Shown here piece after piece: positions 8,342 through 16,347 of a stretch of 64,000 nt of DNA. The notes under the pieces were generated by a model, which saw only the letters and a list, made by a program, of their open reading frames with translations, made no database searches and was not told where the DNA came from. A program made the translations under genes and the position numbers. Source of the stretch: Nostoc sp. 'Peltigera membranacea cyanobiont' N6 (GTDB lineage: Bacteria > Cyanobacteriota > Cyanobacteriia > Cyanobacteriales > Nostocaceae); NCBI RefSeq assembly GCF_002949735.1, contig NZ_CP026681.1, forward strand, positions 2,604,001-2,668,000, written 5' to 3'. Position 1 is the first letter of the stretch; the number at the start of each line of letters is the position of its first letter.

Positions 8342-9409
8342 TTACCTATTTCTGGCTGCTTGGGCAGAGTCGAATAATGCGCCATCGGCAAACAGTTTCC
8401 GATCTACAGCCTTCCAATCACCAAAGTCAGCAATTTTATAGAGGGTTGTAACTGGTTTATATTGAGTGGCGTATTTTTGATATACCGTCTGATCTATTGG
8501 GCGATATCCTTGTTGGGCGTAAATTTCTTGTCCTTTGGGAGAAAACAAGAACTTAGTAAATGCTTCGGCTACTTGGCGTGTTCCTCTGCTATCTACAATC
8601 TTGTCAACTACAGTCACAGGAAAATCAACCTGGATATTAGTTGCTGGTACAACGTAAGGAAAATCCTCTGCAACGGCATTGTTGGTAAAAGTAATCTCGT
8701 TTTCAAAAGTCAGTAGTGCATCACCAATTTTGTTTTTGATGAAAGCATCTGATGCTTCTCGTCCGCTACTGACTAGGGTTTTGGTGTTTCTCACAAAGCT
8801 TCTAAGATAATTTTGGGCAGCTTGTTCTCCTTCAGATTTGAGAAAAGAACCATACCCTGCCAAAATTCCCCATCGCGCATTCCCACCTGTTTGGGGGTTA
8901 ATGCCAACAATTGCTACATTGTCACGAGTTAGATCGTTCCAACTTTGAATGTTTTTAGGATTTCCAGCCCGTATGACTACAACCATCACAGTATTAGCAG
9001 GGGAAGCCTGATTGGGTAATCTTTGCTGCCAATCTGGACTGACAAAACCTTTCTCCACCAAAGCATCTATGTTACTTTGGATATTCTGTGCTGTAATATC
9101 CGCTTGTAAACCCCCAAGAATTGCTCTGGTTTGCGCTCCAGATCCGCCATAAGATTCTTTGAATATGACATCTTGCCCAGTCTTCGCTTTCCATTGTGCC
9201 TGAAACGCCGGAATCATTTTGGAAAATAACGCTCTTGCTACTCCGTAAGAAACTAACGTCACTTCAACCGAGTTTGATTTTTGATCTGTGATGACTTGGG
9301 CTTGATTTGTTAATGTTTGGTTTTGCGTAGAATTTTTGGTTTGAGTGCAAGCTGGGATAAAAAATCCCGCACCAAATAACAAGGCGTGTAAGGTCTTACG
9401 CCTCTTCAT
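8342..9409 (-). CDS. sbpA: Sulfate-binding protein, lipoprotein
   Basis: The 355-residue protein begins MKRRKTLHALLFGAGFFIPA-C, a signal sequence ending in a lipobox-like Cys, so it is likely lipid-anchored on the periplasmic side. The sulfate-binding family features are clear: VTLVSYGVARALFSKMIPAF, ESYGGSGAQTRAILGGLQAD, NPQTGGNARWGILAGYG and GDALLTFENE. It captures sulfate for CysTW. Its start follows the AGGAG-containing TAGGAGAAATTT on the lower strand. It is the first gene of the leftward set, so the promoter should lie in 9410-9495, between it and the IS630 end. Confidence 0.93.
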   Translation of the reverse strand: MKRRKTLHALLFGAGFFIPACTQTKNSTQNQTLTNQAQVITDQKSNSVEVTLVSYGVARALFSKMIPAFQAQWKAKTGQDVIFKESYGGSGAQTRAILGGLQADITAQNIQSNIDALVEKGFVSPDWQQRLPNQASPANTVMVVVIRAGNPKNIQSWNDLTRDNVAIVGINPQTGGNARWGILAGYGSFLKSEGEQAAQNYLRSFVRNTKTLVSSGREASDAFIKNKIGDALLTFENEITFTNNAVAEDFPYVVPATNIQVDFPVTVVDKIVDSRGTRQVAEAFTKFLFSPKGQEIYAQQGYRPIDQTVYQKYATQYKPVTTLYKIADFGDWKAVDRKLFADGALFDSAQAARNR

Positions 9410-9546
9410 AAATTTCTCCTAGTTATTATTCTTAGCTTGATTTAGATAATACTACTAAAAGTCGATAAAATAGCTATATTTAAGAAGATACTAATTACAG
9501 CAATTTTCAGGTAAATAGACCACAGTGGTTGAACCAACCGAAGGCA

Positions 9547-10071
9547 TCATCTTCGGTAATGTAATTGACAGCAAGAGCCATTGCAAGGCCATCGTGATTC
9601 CAGTGTGCGTGCCTCGCAGGAACGGAGAAATTGCTTCAGTTTCGACCAACACAGTTCTATGGGAGATAAATCTGGAGAGTAGGGGGGCAAAAACTTAACT
9701 TTTGCACCGACGGACTCAATTGCAACTCTTACACGCTCGGCGTGATGAACTTTTAGATTATCTAAGACCACAATAGCCCCTTTCCACAACTGAGGTGCTA
9801 AGACCTGAGTCACATAAGTGAGAAATACCTCAGTATTTATGCTTCCTGGCACAGTCATTGCTGCAACGAGTCCATCAAGGTTTAAAGCACCAATCAAAGA
9901 AATGTTTCCACCCTTGCTTCCAGGGATACTACCAACTGCTCTTTCGCCATCTAATGCTCTAGCAAACAACCGTGACATTGATAAATTCAATCCAGCTTCA
10001 TCGACAAATATGAGGTTTCGGACATCAATCTTATCTAAAGTTCGGCGATAATCATGCCTTAACTCTTGCAC
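9547..10071 (-). CDS. IS630 transposase, catalytic (DDE) part
   Basis: This second reading frame of the transposase holds all three catalytic acids: FVDEAGLN, VVLDNLKVHH and SPIELCWSKLKQFL. It lacks its own N-terminus and is normally reached by frameshifting from the upstream frame at an A10 run. The last ~15 residues (SRWPCNGSCCQLHYRR) are out of frame. The neighbouring frame reads GLAMALAVNYITEDDAFGWF, the normal IS630 C-terminus, so a second frameshift near 9600 has disabled or altered this copy. Confidence 0.82.
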   Translation of the reverse strand: MQELRHDYRRTLDKIDVRNLIFVDEAGLNLSMSRLFARALDGERAVGSIPGSKGGNISLIGALNLDGLVAAMTVPGSINTEVFLTYVTQVLAPQLWKGAIVVLDNLKVHHAERVRVAIESVGAKVKFLPPYSPDLSPIELCWSKLKQFLRSCEARTLESRWPCNGSCCQLHYRR

Positions 10072-10469
10072 TCGTGGGGTATCTTGCTCACTAGCATAAA
10101 GACTTTTTTTTTTACACGTAAGCCTAATTTTTCTACCGCACGATGCATTGTAGTGATACTCACACTAATCCCTGTGCGTTCTGCATAGCGATCGCATAAT
10201 TCTCTGAGCAACAAATCATTTTTTTCCTCAACCAAAGACTGGATAATGCTCAGATCCTCGTTTTGAATTGTCGGCTTTTGGTATCCTCCACGTCGTTTCG
10301 CCTCGATTTGTCCATTTGTCCGATACTGACGCAGTAGGTTTCGTACAAACGACAAGCTGACCTTAAATCTTTGTGCCACCTGCCGTTGAGAACCTTCCTT
10401 TGCTAACCAAGCTGCAATCACGCGACGACGCAAATCCTCGGAGTAAGATACTGGCATCGAATCAAACAA
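10059..10469 (-). CDS. IS630 transposase, DNA-binding part
   Basis: The 136-residue N-terminal frame has the helix-turn-helix DNA-binding region (MPVSYSEDLRRRVIAAW, GSQRQVAQRFKVSLSFVRNLLRQYR) and a second winged-helix region (ISVSITTMHRAVEKLGLRVKKK). The lower strand then has ten consecutive A residues (10104-10113 on the upper strand as T). A single-base slip there joins the frame to the catalytic half: KKK followed by LYASEQDTPRVQELR. Programmed frameshifting on A-runs is known for IS630 elements. Whether it operates here is inference. Confidence 0.82.
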   Translation of the reverse strand: MFDSMPVSYSEDLRRRVIAAWLAKEGSQRQVAQRFKVSLSFVRNLLRQYRTNGQIEAKRRGGYQKPTIQNEDLSIIQSLVEEKNDLLLRELCDRYAERTGISVSITTMHRAVEKLGLRVKKKVFMLVSKIPHECKS

Positions 10470-10539
10470 TTACTTCATGTCTAGATTACCAAAATTTGTG
10501 GTTCAATTACCTGGAAATTGCTGTAACAATGATTTTATT

Positions 10540-10795
10540 ACGCCCCCGGACAGTGGTGGCATCTTTGATGAGCAAAAGTTGTACTAAAGTGCGGCGGCAA
10601 CATTGCGGAGTCTATGTTTAGAGTGGGTGAGGGAGGAGGGGTGATGAGTGTGACGATGCTCCGCCCTGCCACATCTGCGATCGCTCCCAAGGATGAAAAT
10701 ATCAATCTGTCCAAACACGGCAATCGCTCTCTTTATCAACTCCTGGCAAGCAACGGCATGAGTTACGTCTGTAGGTACTGCAATCACCTTCTGTG
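10540..10795 (-). pseudogene. Short-chain dehydrogenase remnant
   Basis: Leftward translation from about 10795 gives KVIAVPTDVTHAVACQELIK followed by RAIAVFGQIDIF, which matches the middle of SDR proteins (the DVT...FGQIDILVNNAG region). The frame then breaks. A neighbouring frame continues with weak similarity (IFSSLGAIADVAGRSIVT, STTFAHQ), but there is no nucleotide-binding N-terminus and no YxxxK. It is a decayed fragment lying next to the IS630 end. Confidence 0.5.
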
Positions 10796-10805
10796 TATCA
10801 GTCTT

Positions 10806-10968
10806 GACCCAACCGAGAGATTTCAATTTATTAATATTGCAAAATGGTCTAGTAAAGAAGCTTGGAAATCGGCATTCTCTAAACGCATTTCCCAAAATGA
10901 GATTTTTGAACAACAATTACCTCTTTGTTGCTAATCCTGCACTCTATCAAATTGAAGCAGAGTACTAA
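10806..10968 (+). pseudogene. Antibiotic-biosynthesis-monooxygenase (ABM) domain remnant
   Basis: The upper strand reads DPTERFQFINIAKWSSKEAW, then KSAFSKRISQNEIFEQQLP. After a frameshift it reads LFVANPALYQIEAEY to a stop at 10966-10968. RFQFxNIAxW and NPALYQIE are typical of small ABM-domain proteins. The N-terminal part is missing, and the fragment abuts the SDR remnant on the other strand. Confidence 0.55.
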
Positions 10969-11004
10969 TCTCAAAATAGAATTTAGAGGAGTCGTAATTC
11001 AGCT

Positions 11005-11205
11005 ATGATTACTGAAAATGATGATTCAGTCGATGCAGTTAATGAACTGGTGAGAAAAATCTCTATTAAAGAAACTCAGCTAAAAATAGCTCAACAGTCT
11101 AATCTTATTCAGACTGCGGAAGCGTTAGAAAATCAATTATCCCAATTACAACAAGAATTGGGAGATAATTCAGACACACAATTGCAGTCACTAATGAGCT
11201 TGTAA
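11005..11205 (+). CDS. Small hypothetical coiled-coil protein
   Basis: The 66-residue protein (MITENDDSVDAVNELVRKIS) is dominated by heptad-like sequence (ETQLKIAQQSNLIQTAEALE, NQLSQLQQELGD) predicting a single coiled coil. GAGGAG lies about 14 bases before the ATG, longer than ideal. It has no recognised family. It sits among gene fragments and could itself be a relic, but its frame is intact and codon use looks normal. Confidence 0.45.
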   Translation: MITENDDSVDAVNELVRKISIKETQLKIAQQSNLIQTAEALENQLSQLQQELGDNSDTQLQSLMSL

Positions 11206-11211
11206 AATGCT

Positions 11212-11385
11212 TACGCCGGTAACGCAGTTTTGATATGTCTTGCGATAGTAGAAGCGTAGGGGATGTTTTGCCTATTCTCAGTAACATCTAGATATGCTTC
11301 ATCTAGTGCAACCCCTTCTATCAAGTTAGTATAGCGTATGAATAATCGATTTGCCGATATCAAATTTGCCATTCGTTTCTGCCCT
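11212..11385 (-). pseudogene. dinB: DNA polymerase IV (DinB) fragment
   Basis: Leftward translation gives ANRLFIRYTNLIEGVALDEA followed by YLDVTENRQNIPYASTIARH and IKTALPA, then a stop. Y-family polymerases have (L)EPLSLDEAYLDVTE at this catalytic place, with the metal-binding D and E. Only about 55 of ~350 codons remain, so this is a fragment. The adjoining 11386-11463 holds nothing recognised. Confidence 0.62.
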
Positions 11386-11463
11386 TCATGCTTCAGCTAC
11401 AGGTTTCCAAGATGAAGTTAAATTCTAAGTATGACTATAGGAATCCGGTTTGATTCCTGAAAA

Positions 11464-11556
11464 TATACGTAGGATGTGTTAGCGACAGCGTAACGCATCA
11501 AACCCGTGATAATAGTGCGTTACGAACTCCGTTTTAACACACTCTACAATACCTAA
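11464..11556. repeat. Dispersed GTAGGATGTGTTAGCG-type repeat
   Basis: The segment starting at GTAGGATGTGTTAGCGACAG and containing GCGTAACGCATC, then GTGCGTTACG and AACACACTCTAC, is an imperfect inverted repeat. Similar sequences recur between genes in many cyanobacterial genomes (from memory). It is probably a small non-autonomous element or a structured intergenic repeat. Confidence 0.5.
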
Positions 11557-11585
11557 TTTCGTTCAAAACTCAAATAGGATTCCTA

Positions 11586-11701
11586 TATATTGTTATTGGT
11601 GCGGGTTCGGCAGGCTGCGTTATCGCCAACCGAATGTCACAAAACAGCGATACAACTGTGTTACTCCTTGAAGCAAAGAGCGTACCTGGAATTGCAACTA
11701 T
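11586..11701 (+). pseudogene. GMC oxidoreductase N-terminal fragment
   Basis: Translation gives YIVIGAGSAGCVIANRMSQN followed by SDTTVLLLEAKSVPG. This is the FAD-binding GxGxxG segment and following strand of glucose-methanol-choline oxidoreductases. The similarity stops after about 38 codons, with no further match before the Rieske gene. Confidence 0.65.
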
Positions 11702-11755
11702 ATTAAATATTAAACAGCTCTAACTTTATTAGTTCAAAAACATAAAAGAACACAC

Positions 11756-13258
11756 ATGACCACTAAAATAGATTTTCAAGGGGATATGGATAACGCAAGC
11801 ATTCCATTGAATCAAAACAAAGAAGAAGTATTTCAATGGACAAAGCAGTGGTATCCTGTAGCAGTTGTGGATTTCTTAGATTCATCTCGCCCACATGCAA
11901 TACAGTTATTAGGAAAAGATTTAGTCTTGTGGCGAGACAGTTTGAGTAAATGGTCAATATTTGAAGATTGTTGCCCACATCGACTAGCTCCTCTTTCAGA
12001 AGGGCGTGTTGAGTCTGATGGCACACTTTTATGTGCTTATCATGCTTGGCGTTTTGATTCGCAGGGAAACTGTGTGAGCATTCCCCAGTCGAAAGATCAG
12101 CAAACATCTTCTAAACACTGCTCAAATTCAAAGTCATCTGCAATTAGTTATCCAACACAAGAACGGCAGGGTTTATTGTGGGTTTGGGCTGAGTCTGGTT
12201 CTGATGCACAGCTTGAAAGTCAATTGAGGACACCACGAATTATTCCAGAACTTGAAGAAAACTCCGACAGAGTAGTTCATCTATTTTGGAATATACGTGA
12301 CCTACCCTATGGTTGGGACTTTTTCATGGAGAATGTAGCTGACCCAGCCCATGTCCCTGTTTCCCACCACGGTCTAGTTGGCAATCGCTATAAAGATGCT
12401 AATTATTACGATATGCTTTGCATCAAGGAAATGTCTACTCAAGAAGGATTTTCTTTTGAAATTACACCGACTGCCCCCACGATTTCACAAGCAATTCACG
12501 ACTTCCAACCACCTTGTCAGATGAGGATTGTTTCTACTTCCAAAGATGGTGGTAAGCTGATCCTGGCATTGTATGCTACCCCTACACGCCCAGGATGGTG
12601 TCGTCATATTGGCTGTCAGGTCTTAGTTAAAAACGAGATGGGTAAGACACCTAAAGGGTTAGGAGTCTTTGGACTACCAATGCCAACTTGGCTAGGCCAT
12701 GTTTTGTCATCCTTGTTCTTACACCAAGACTTAGTATTTCTTCATTATCAACAGAAGATTCTAGCTAAACGTCAAAAGGGCCAATGGGTGAACGCAGTTT
12801 ATACACCCAATCCTCAAGATAAAATGGTAATTGCATTTCGCCAGTGGTTGGAGAAAAAAGCTGGAGGTAGTATTCCTTGGACTTCAGGGTGTAATACCGA
12901 TCTTCCCTTGCCGGAATTAGACTCTTCAAAGCTTTTTGATGTCTGGACAACTCATACCCAACATTGCCAAGTTTGCAAAGATGCTTTGAAAAATATTAAA
13001 CGTCTACGGGTGTTGGCTTACGGTTTATCTATATTATGCTTATGTGTTGCTGTAATTCTGGATGCAAGAGCCATAGCGGTAAAAGCTGCATTAGCATCAA
13101 GAAACCAAATACCCGCATCACTTTTAACGGTTTTTCCTCATACAGGATTCTGGTGGGCGCTTGGGGGTGCAATATTATTTGTACTTCTAGGATATTTGCT
13201 TGATAAATTTAGTCGCCTATTTTACGTTTACGAGTTTGAACACGCACACAATGATTAA
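11756..13258 (+). CDS. Rieske-type oxygenase of the pheophorbide a oxygenase (PaO/Tic55) family
   Basis: The 500-residue protein has a Rieske [2Fe-2S] site: C73-P-H75 and C93-A-Y-H96. A mononuclear iron site, NVADPAHVPVSHH, lies near residue 193. The C-terminal CxxC (HTQHCQVCKDAL, near residue 405) is characteristic of the chloroplast/cyanobacterial PaO-Tic55-CAO group. Two hydrophobic segments follow (LAYGLSILCLCVAVILDA and FWWALGGAILFVLLGYLL), so it is membrane-anchored. Family members hydroxylate or open tetrapyrroles or act as redox proteins, but the substrate here is not known. An ATG at 11756 fits the family N-terminus. A long hairpin follows the gene. Confidence 0.88.
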   Translation: MTTKIDFQGDMDNASIPLNQNKEEVFQWTKQWYPVAVVDFLDSSRPHAIQLLGKDLVLWRDSLSKWSIFEDCCPHRLAPLSEGRVESDGTLLCAYHAWRFDSQGNCVSIPQSKDQQTSSKHCSNSKSSAISYPTQERQGLLWVWAESGSDAQLESQLRTPRIIPELEENSDRVVHLFWNIRDLPYGWDFFMENVADPAHVPVSHHGLVGNRYKDANYYDMLCIKEMSTQEGFSFEITPTAPTISQAIHDFQPPCQMRIVSTSKDGGKLILALYATPTRPGWCRHIGCQVLVKNEMGKTPKGLGVFGLPMPTWLGHVLSSLFLHQDLVFLHYQQKILAKRQKGQWVNAVYTPNPQDKMVIAFRQWLEKKAGGSIPWTSGCNTDLPLPELDSSKLFDVWTTHTQHCQVCKDALKNIKRLRVLAYGLSILCLCVAVILDARAIAVKAALASRNQIPASLLTVFPHTGFWWALGGAILFVLLGYLLDKFSRLFYVYEFEHAHND

Positions 13259-13288
13259 TAAACTCAAGGTTAGTGCTAAGAAAATTTA

Positions 13289-13337
13289 TTCAGAAGGCTC
13301 GGTTGGCAGGACGTTCCTGCCAACCGAGCCTTCTGAA
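13289..13337. terminator. 23-bp perfect hairpin after the Rieske gene
   Basis: Bases 13289-13311 and 13315-13337 are perfectly complementary with a 3-nt CGT loop. The stem contains AAGGCTCGGTTGGCAGGA. It lacks a clear T-tract on either side but sits between two convergent genes, so it could terminate both or be a dispersed palindromic repeat. Confidence 0.6.
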
Positions 13338-13427
13338 TTCCAAATTTCCAAACCAAGTTGTACCCCGTTCGAGAGATGCCAATAGTTTCGCCTATTGCTG
13401 TGACTAGAGTGCCAGTCCAGAAATGTT

Positions 13428-14750
13428 TTATTCAATCAACCCCAAATGTCGGTGAAATACTTCAACAGCATTCGCCACACCATCCTCAGCCCTGATTTTC
13501 TCACCTAACTCCTGGGCTTTACACCGCATGACCTCATCACCCAGTACTACTTCAATCGCTGCTGCTAAAGTTTTTTCTGATACCTTCTGGTACGGTATCG
13601 GTTGTGGGCTGACTCCTAACCGAGTTAGCTTTTCACCCCAAATCGGCTGATCTGCAAAAAAGGGTACAGTAATTGATGGTGTCCCCGCACGTAACACTGC
13701 TGCCGTTGTACTAGCTCCTCCGTGATGTACTACTGCTGGCACTTGAGGAAATAACCAATCATGCGGAACTTCCTCGATCGCAAACACTCGTAGCGAATCT
13801 TTTATATTCACCGTTCTTCCAACCTCGCCCCAGCCTGACAATATAATCCCGCCTTGATGTGTTTTCTTTAAGGCTTCTACGATGTAATGTGTGAGATATT
13901 CTGGATTGGGCATCGTCATGCTGCCGAACCCAAAACACAAAGGTAATTGCTTTCGCCCAAGAAAATCCTCTAGTTCCAGGGGTGGCTCGTATTCCGAGGC
14001 TTGGTCAATAAACCAGAAACCAGTCACATACGCCCAATGCGGCCAGTCACGAGGTTTTGGGATTACGTGCGAACTAAATCCATACAATACAGGGATTCGT
14101 GATACATTCGCCGGAGTCTTCCGTCTGAAGCGTCTGCCCAAATATGGTAAGGGCGGCAATTTCAATGTTTCTGTTCTGAAGTGATTGAGCAGTTGACGAT
14201 ATCTTTGCCAGTGCAAAAACTCTACTAGCAAGTAGCTACCATAGTTGATCGCTTTCTTTAGCGGGTTTTTAGTTGTTTGAGCAAATTTCAAAAACCCAAA
14301 CATCCCTGTGGGAGTCAACGGCAGAACTGATGCAAAAAAGCAGGGTACGCCTAATTTCTCTACGATATGATATCCAAAGGTAGCTAACGGCGTGTAGATA
14401 ATTACCTCACTTCCCTGACACGCACTCCAAGCTGATTCTAACTGTTGAAGTAAAAGCTTATCTCCTTCTTCTTTTTTCAACTTTTCTCCCGCAATCAATC
14501 GCTGCCCTTGTTTCGATTGCAAAAACTCTTCCATATTGCCAGCAATCGGCGCAAACTTTAAATCGAACTTCCTCACAAATGGTTCAAAGTTCTCATGGGT
14601 TGCAATCGTTACTTCATGCCCCGCACGCTTCAAGCCAATAGCCAAAGCGCAGTATGGTTGCAAGTCTCCCCTTGAACCTACTGTTAGGATCGTAATCTTC
14701 AGTTTCCGGCTTGGTGCTATAGGTAGACTTTGGCTCAAATGCTTTTTCAA
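13428..14750 (-). CDS. UDP-sugar-dependent glycosyltransferase (GT1/GT28-type, sterol glucosyltransferase-like)
   Basis: The 440-residue protein starts KITILTVGSRGDLQPYCALA, the N-terminal nucleotide-fold signature of the sterol/macrolide glycosyltransferase group. The donor-binding region reads CFGFGSMTMPNPEYL, VPHDWLFPQVPAVVHHGGAS and TTAAVLRAGTPSITVPFFAD, and the HHGGAST-DQ pattern is intact. It transfers a sugar from a nucleotide donor to a lipid or secondary-metabolite acceptor. The acceptor cannot be deduced. It faces the Rieske gene convergently and is followed upstream by an SDR on the same strand 122 bp away. Confidence 0.88.
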   Translation of the reverse strand: MKKHLSQSLPIAPSRKLKITILTVGSRGDLQPYCALAIGLKRAGHEVTIATHENFEPFVRKFDLKFAPIAGNMEEFLQSKQGQRLIAGEKLKKEEGDKLLLQQLESAWSACQGSEVIIYTPLATFGYHIVEKLGVPCFFASVLPLTPTGMFGFLKFAQTTKNPLKKAINYGSYLLVEFLHWQRYRQLLNHFRTETLKLPPLPYLGRRFRRKTPANVSRIPVLYGFSSHVIPKPRDWPHWAYVTGFWFIDQASEYEPPLELEDFLGRKQLPLCFGFGSMTMPNPEYLTHYIVEALKKTHQGGIILSGWGEVGRTVNIKDSLRVFAIEEVPHDWLFPQVPAVVHHGGASTTAAVLRAGTPSITVPFFADQPIWGEKLTRLGVSPQPIPYQKVSEKTLAAAIEVVLGDEVMRCKAQELGEKIRAEDGVANAVEVFHRHLGLIE

Positions 14751-14872
14751 AAATGAAAACTCCAGTATTCAAAAATTGTACTAATTTCTTGTGCCTCTGG
14801 GCGATAAACCAATACAGTTTAGATCAGCCCGTTTTTTCTTAACTGGTCAAAACAATTCACGCATGATCAATC

Positions 14873-15553
14873 TCATGAAATGGTCAAGGGAATCCCGTTA
14901 TCTTTGGGTTTTAAATTGAGAATAAATGGCACAGCTTTCAATACCCAATCGGACACGGGTGTATAATTAGCAGCTTCTTCTCCAAAACTAATAGAGAGCA
15001 TATCTGTATGAATAATCCCTGGATTAAGGGGTATAGCTGCCATACCATTCGGCAATTCTTGTGCCAAAGAACGAGTTAATCCTTCTATTGCCCACTTAGA
15101 AGCACAATATGGTGCAACTTGGGCTGAAGTCGAACGTCCCCAGCCAGAACTAAAGTTGACAATAATGCCCCGTTTCTTTTTCACCATTGCTGGTACGAAA
15201 TGGCGAATTATATTCGCTACTCCTTTGATATTGATATCTATAAGATCCGAAAATTCTTCAGATGGTATTTCCCACAAAGGTGCTGGGTAATTGGTAATTG
15301 CCGCATTATTAATTAATATATCTGGCGGTGAATACTTTTGAAGTACGTCTATTGCCCATTTTTTTACAAGTTGTTCATTTGCTACATCTACAGATGTGAA
15401 ATCATTGGGCGCATTAAAGTTTTGGCGTATTTTATCGATTGCATCTGATGAACGGGCGCAACCAATAACAGTATGTCCCTGTTGAATAAAACCCTCGGTC
15501 ATCGCATAACCTAGACCTTTACTTATGCCTGTAATTAAGATGAGCTTAGTCAT
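14873..15553 (-). CDS. Short-chain dehydrogenase/reductase (SDR)
   Basis: The 226-residue Rossmann-fold oxidoreductase has TGISKGLG (NAD(P) binding), NNAAI after the fourth strand, the catalytic Ser in VNFSSGWGR and YCASK as the active-site Tyr/Lys. The length is typical of classical SDRs. The substrate is unknown. It shares orientation with the glycosyltransferase downstream and could be a partner in modifying the same compound (inference). Confidence 0.9.
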   Translation of the reverse strand: MTKLILITGISKGLGYAMTEGFIQQGHTVIGCARSSDAIDKIRQNFNAPNDFTSVDVANEQLVKKWAIDVLQKYSPPDILINNAAITNYPAPLWEIPSEEFSDLIDINIKGVANIIRHFVPAMVKKKRGIIVNFSSGWGRSTSAQVAPYCASKWAIEGLTRSLAQELPNGMAAIPLNPGIIHTDMLSISFGEEAANYTPVSDWVLKAVPFILNLKPKDNGIPLTIS

Positions 15554-15569
15554 ATTCTTGTAGTATTTA

Positions 15570-15668
15570 ACATTTCATCAGCAAACTTATCATAGGTAGT
15601 GCTACTAAAATCTCTGCACATTCTAAACCAATAACAAATGCACAGCTAGGTTCCATATTTCGTAAGCG
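15570..15668 (-). pseudogene. Possible glycosyltransferase N-terminal fragment
   Basis: Leftward translation gives NMEPSCAFVIGLECAEILVA followed by LPMI. This resembles the segment LQPYCALAIGLKRAGHEVTI of the nearby glycosyltransferase. Only about 25 codons can be compared, so this may be a relic of a second copy or chance. Confidence 0.25.
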
Positions 15669-15690
15669 TTCGCCAAAGCAACACTAATTG

Positions 15691-16347
15691 CTATCTATTA
15701 GACTTTTTGTGCTTTGTGGGGTCAACTAATCTATATGATTGGTCAGATTCACTCGTTGGAGGAAACGGATTTCCAGCAGTTGATGTTACCTCTAGCCCTG
15801 TGCTTTTTCCATTAGAATTGATTACTTCATACTGTCCACTGATGGGAGTACGTTCACCTGGATTATGCAAGGAATATTGAGCCTTCTCTGATTGGCTTAA
15901 CTCTGTAGTAACAGGACTGTAAACTATAGTAAACTGACTTTTAATTTCAAAACCTGGAAGGTAGCCACCGTGGAACGGGATATCTGACAACTGACTGAAC
16001 GTGCTTTTAATGGATGAGATTGGTTGAAGCAAGTTTTCGTTGTCTTGGCTCCATCTAATAATTTGTGCATCTAGCAATTCTTGAAACTCAAGAGCGTGTA
16101 CTGCCGCCTCATCCGAGGGAGTTTGGCTATCCACAAGAATTGATAACTTGAGAGTCAACAAAAGTATCGTTTGTGTTTCTAAAGAATCGTCTTTAGAGGT
16201 AACTTGTGTACAAGACTCGTCTACATAAAAACCAAATTGGCTTTTAAAATGTGAAAAGCTCTGTGTTTGAAGTTGTTGACTAAGATATGGTAGCAATCCA
16301 GTACCGGGATCTAATAGAATTTGGCGAACGATTGGTATTTGTATCAT
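15691..16347 (-). CDS. Hypothetical protein with C-terminal YjzC-like domain
   Basis: The 218-residue soluble protein has an unrecognised N-terminal ~160 residues (MIQIPIVRQILLDPGTGLLP) with no signal peptide. The C-terminal ~50 residues (GERTPISGQYEVINSNGKST, EVTSTAGNPFPPTSESDQSY and RLVDPTKHKK) look like the small YjzC-type domain: PGE, SGxY, TGxEVT, PFPPT and PTKH. The function of that domain is not established to my knowledge. The gene is monocistronic and divergent from the next gene. Confidence 0.6.
   Translation of the reverse strand: MIQIPIVRQILLDPGTGLLPYLSQQLQTQSFSHFKSQFGFYVDESCTQVTSKDDSLETQTILLLTLKLSILVDSQTPSDEAAVHALEFQELLDAQIIRWSQDNENLLQPISSIKSTFSQLSDIPFHGGYLPGFEIKSQFTIVYSPVTTELSQSEKAQYSLHNPGERTPISGQYEVINSNGKSTGLEVTSTAGNPFPPTSESDQSYRLVDPTKHKKSNR

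Larger units (their letters stand above)
9496..10525 (-). mobile_element. IS630-family insertion sequence
   Basis: The ends are inverted repeats. The left (from 9498) starts CAGCAATTTTCAGGTAA and the right (read inward from 10523) starts CAGCAATTTCCAGGTAA, with further similarity to ACCACA. Both are bordered by TA (9496-9497 and 10524-10525), as expected for the TA target duplication of IS630/Tc1-type elements. The element is about 1.03 kb and holds a split leftward transposase. It lies just upstream of sbpA, where it could affect that promoter region. Confidence 0.85.
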
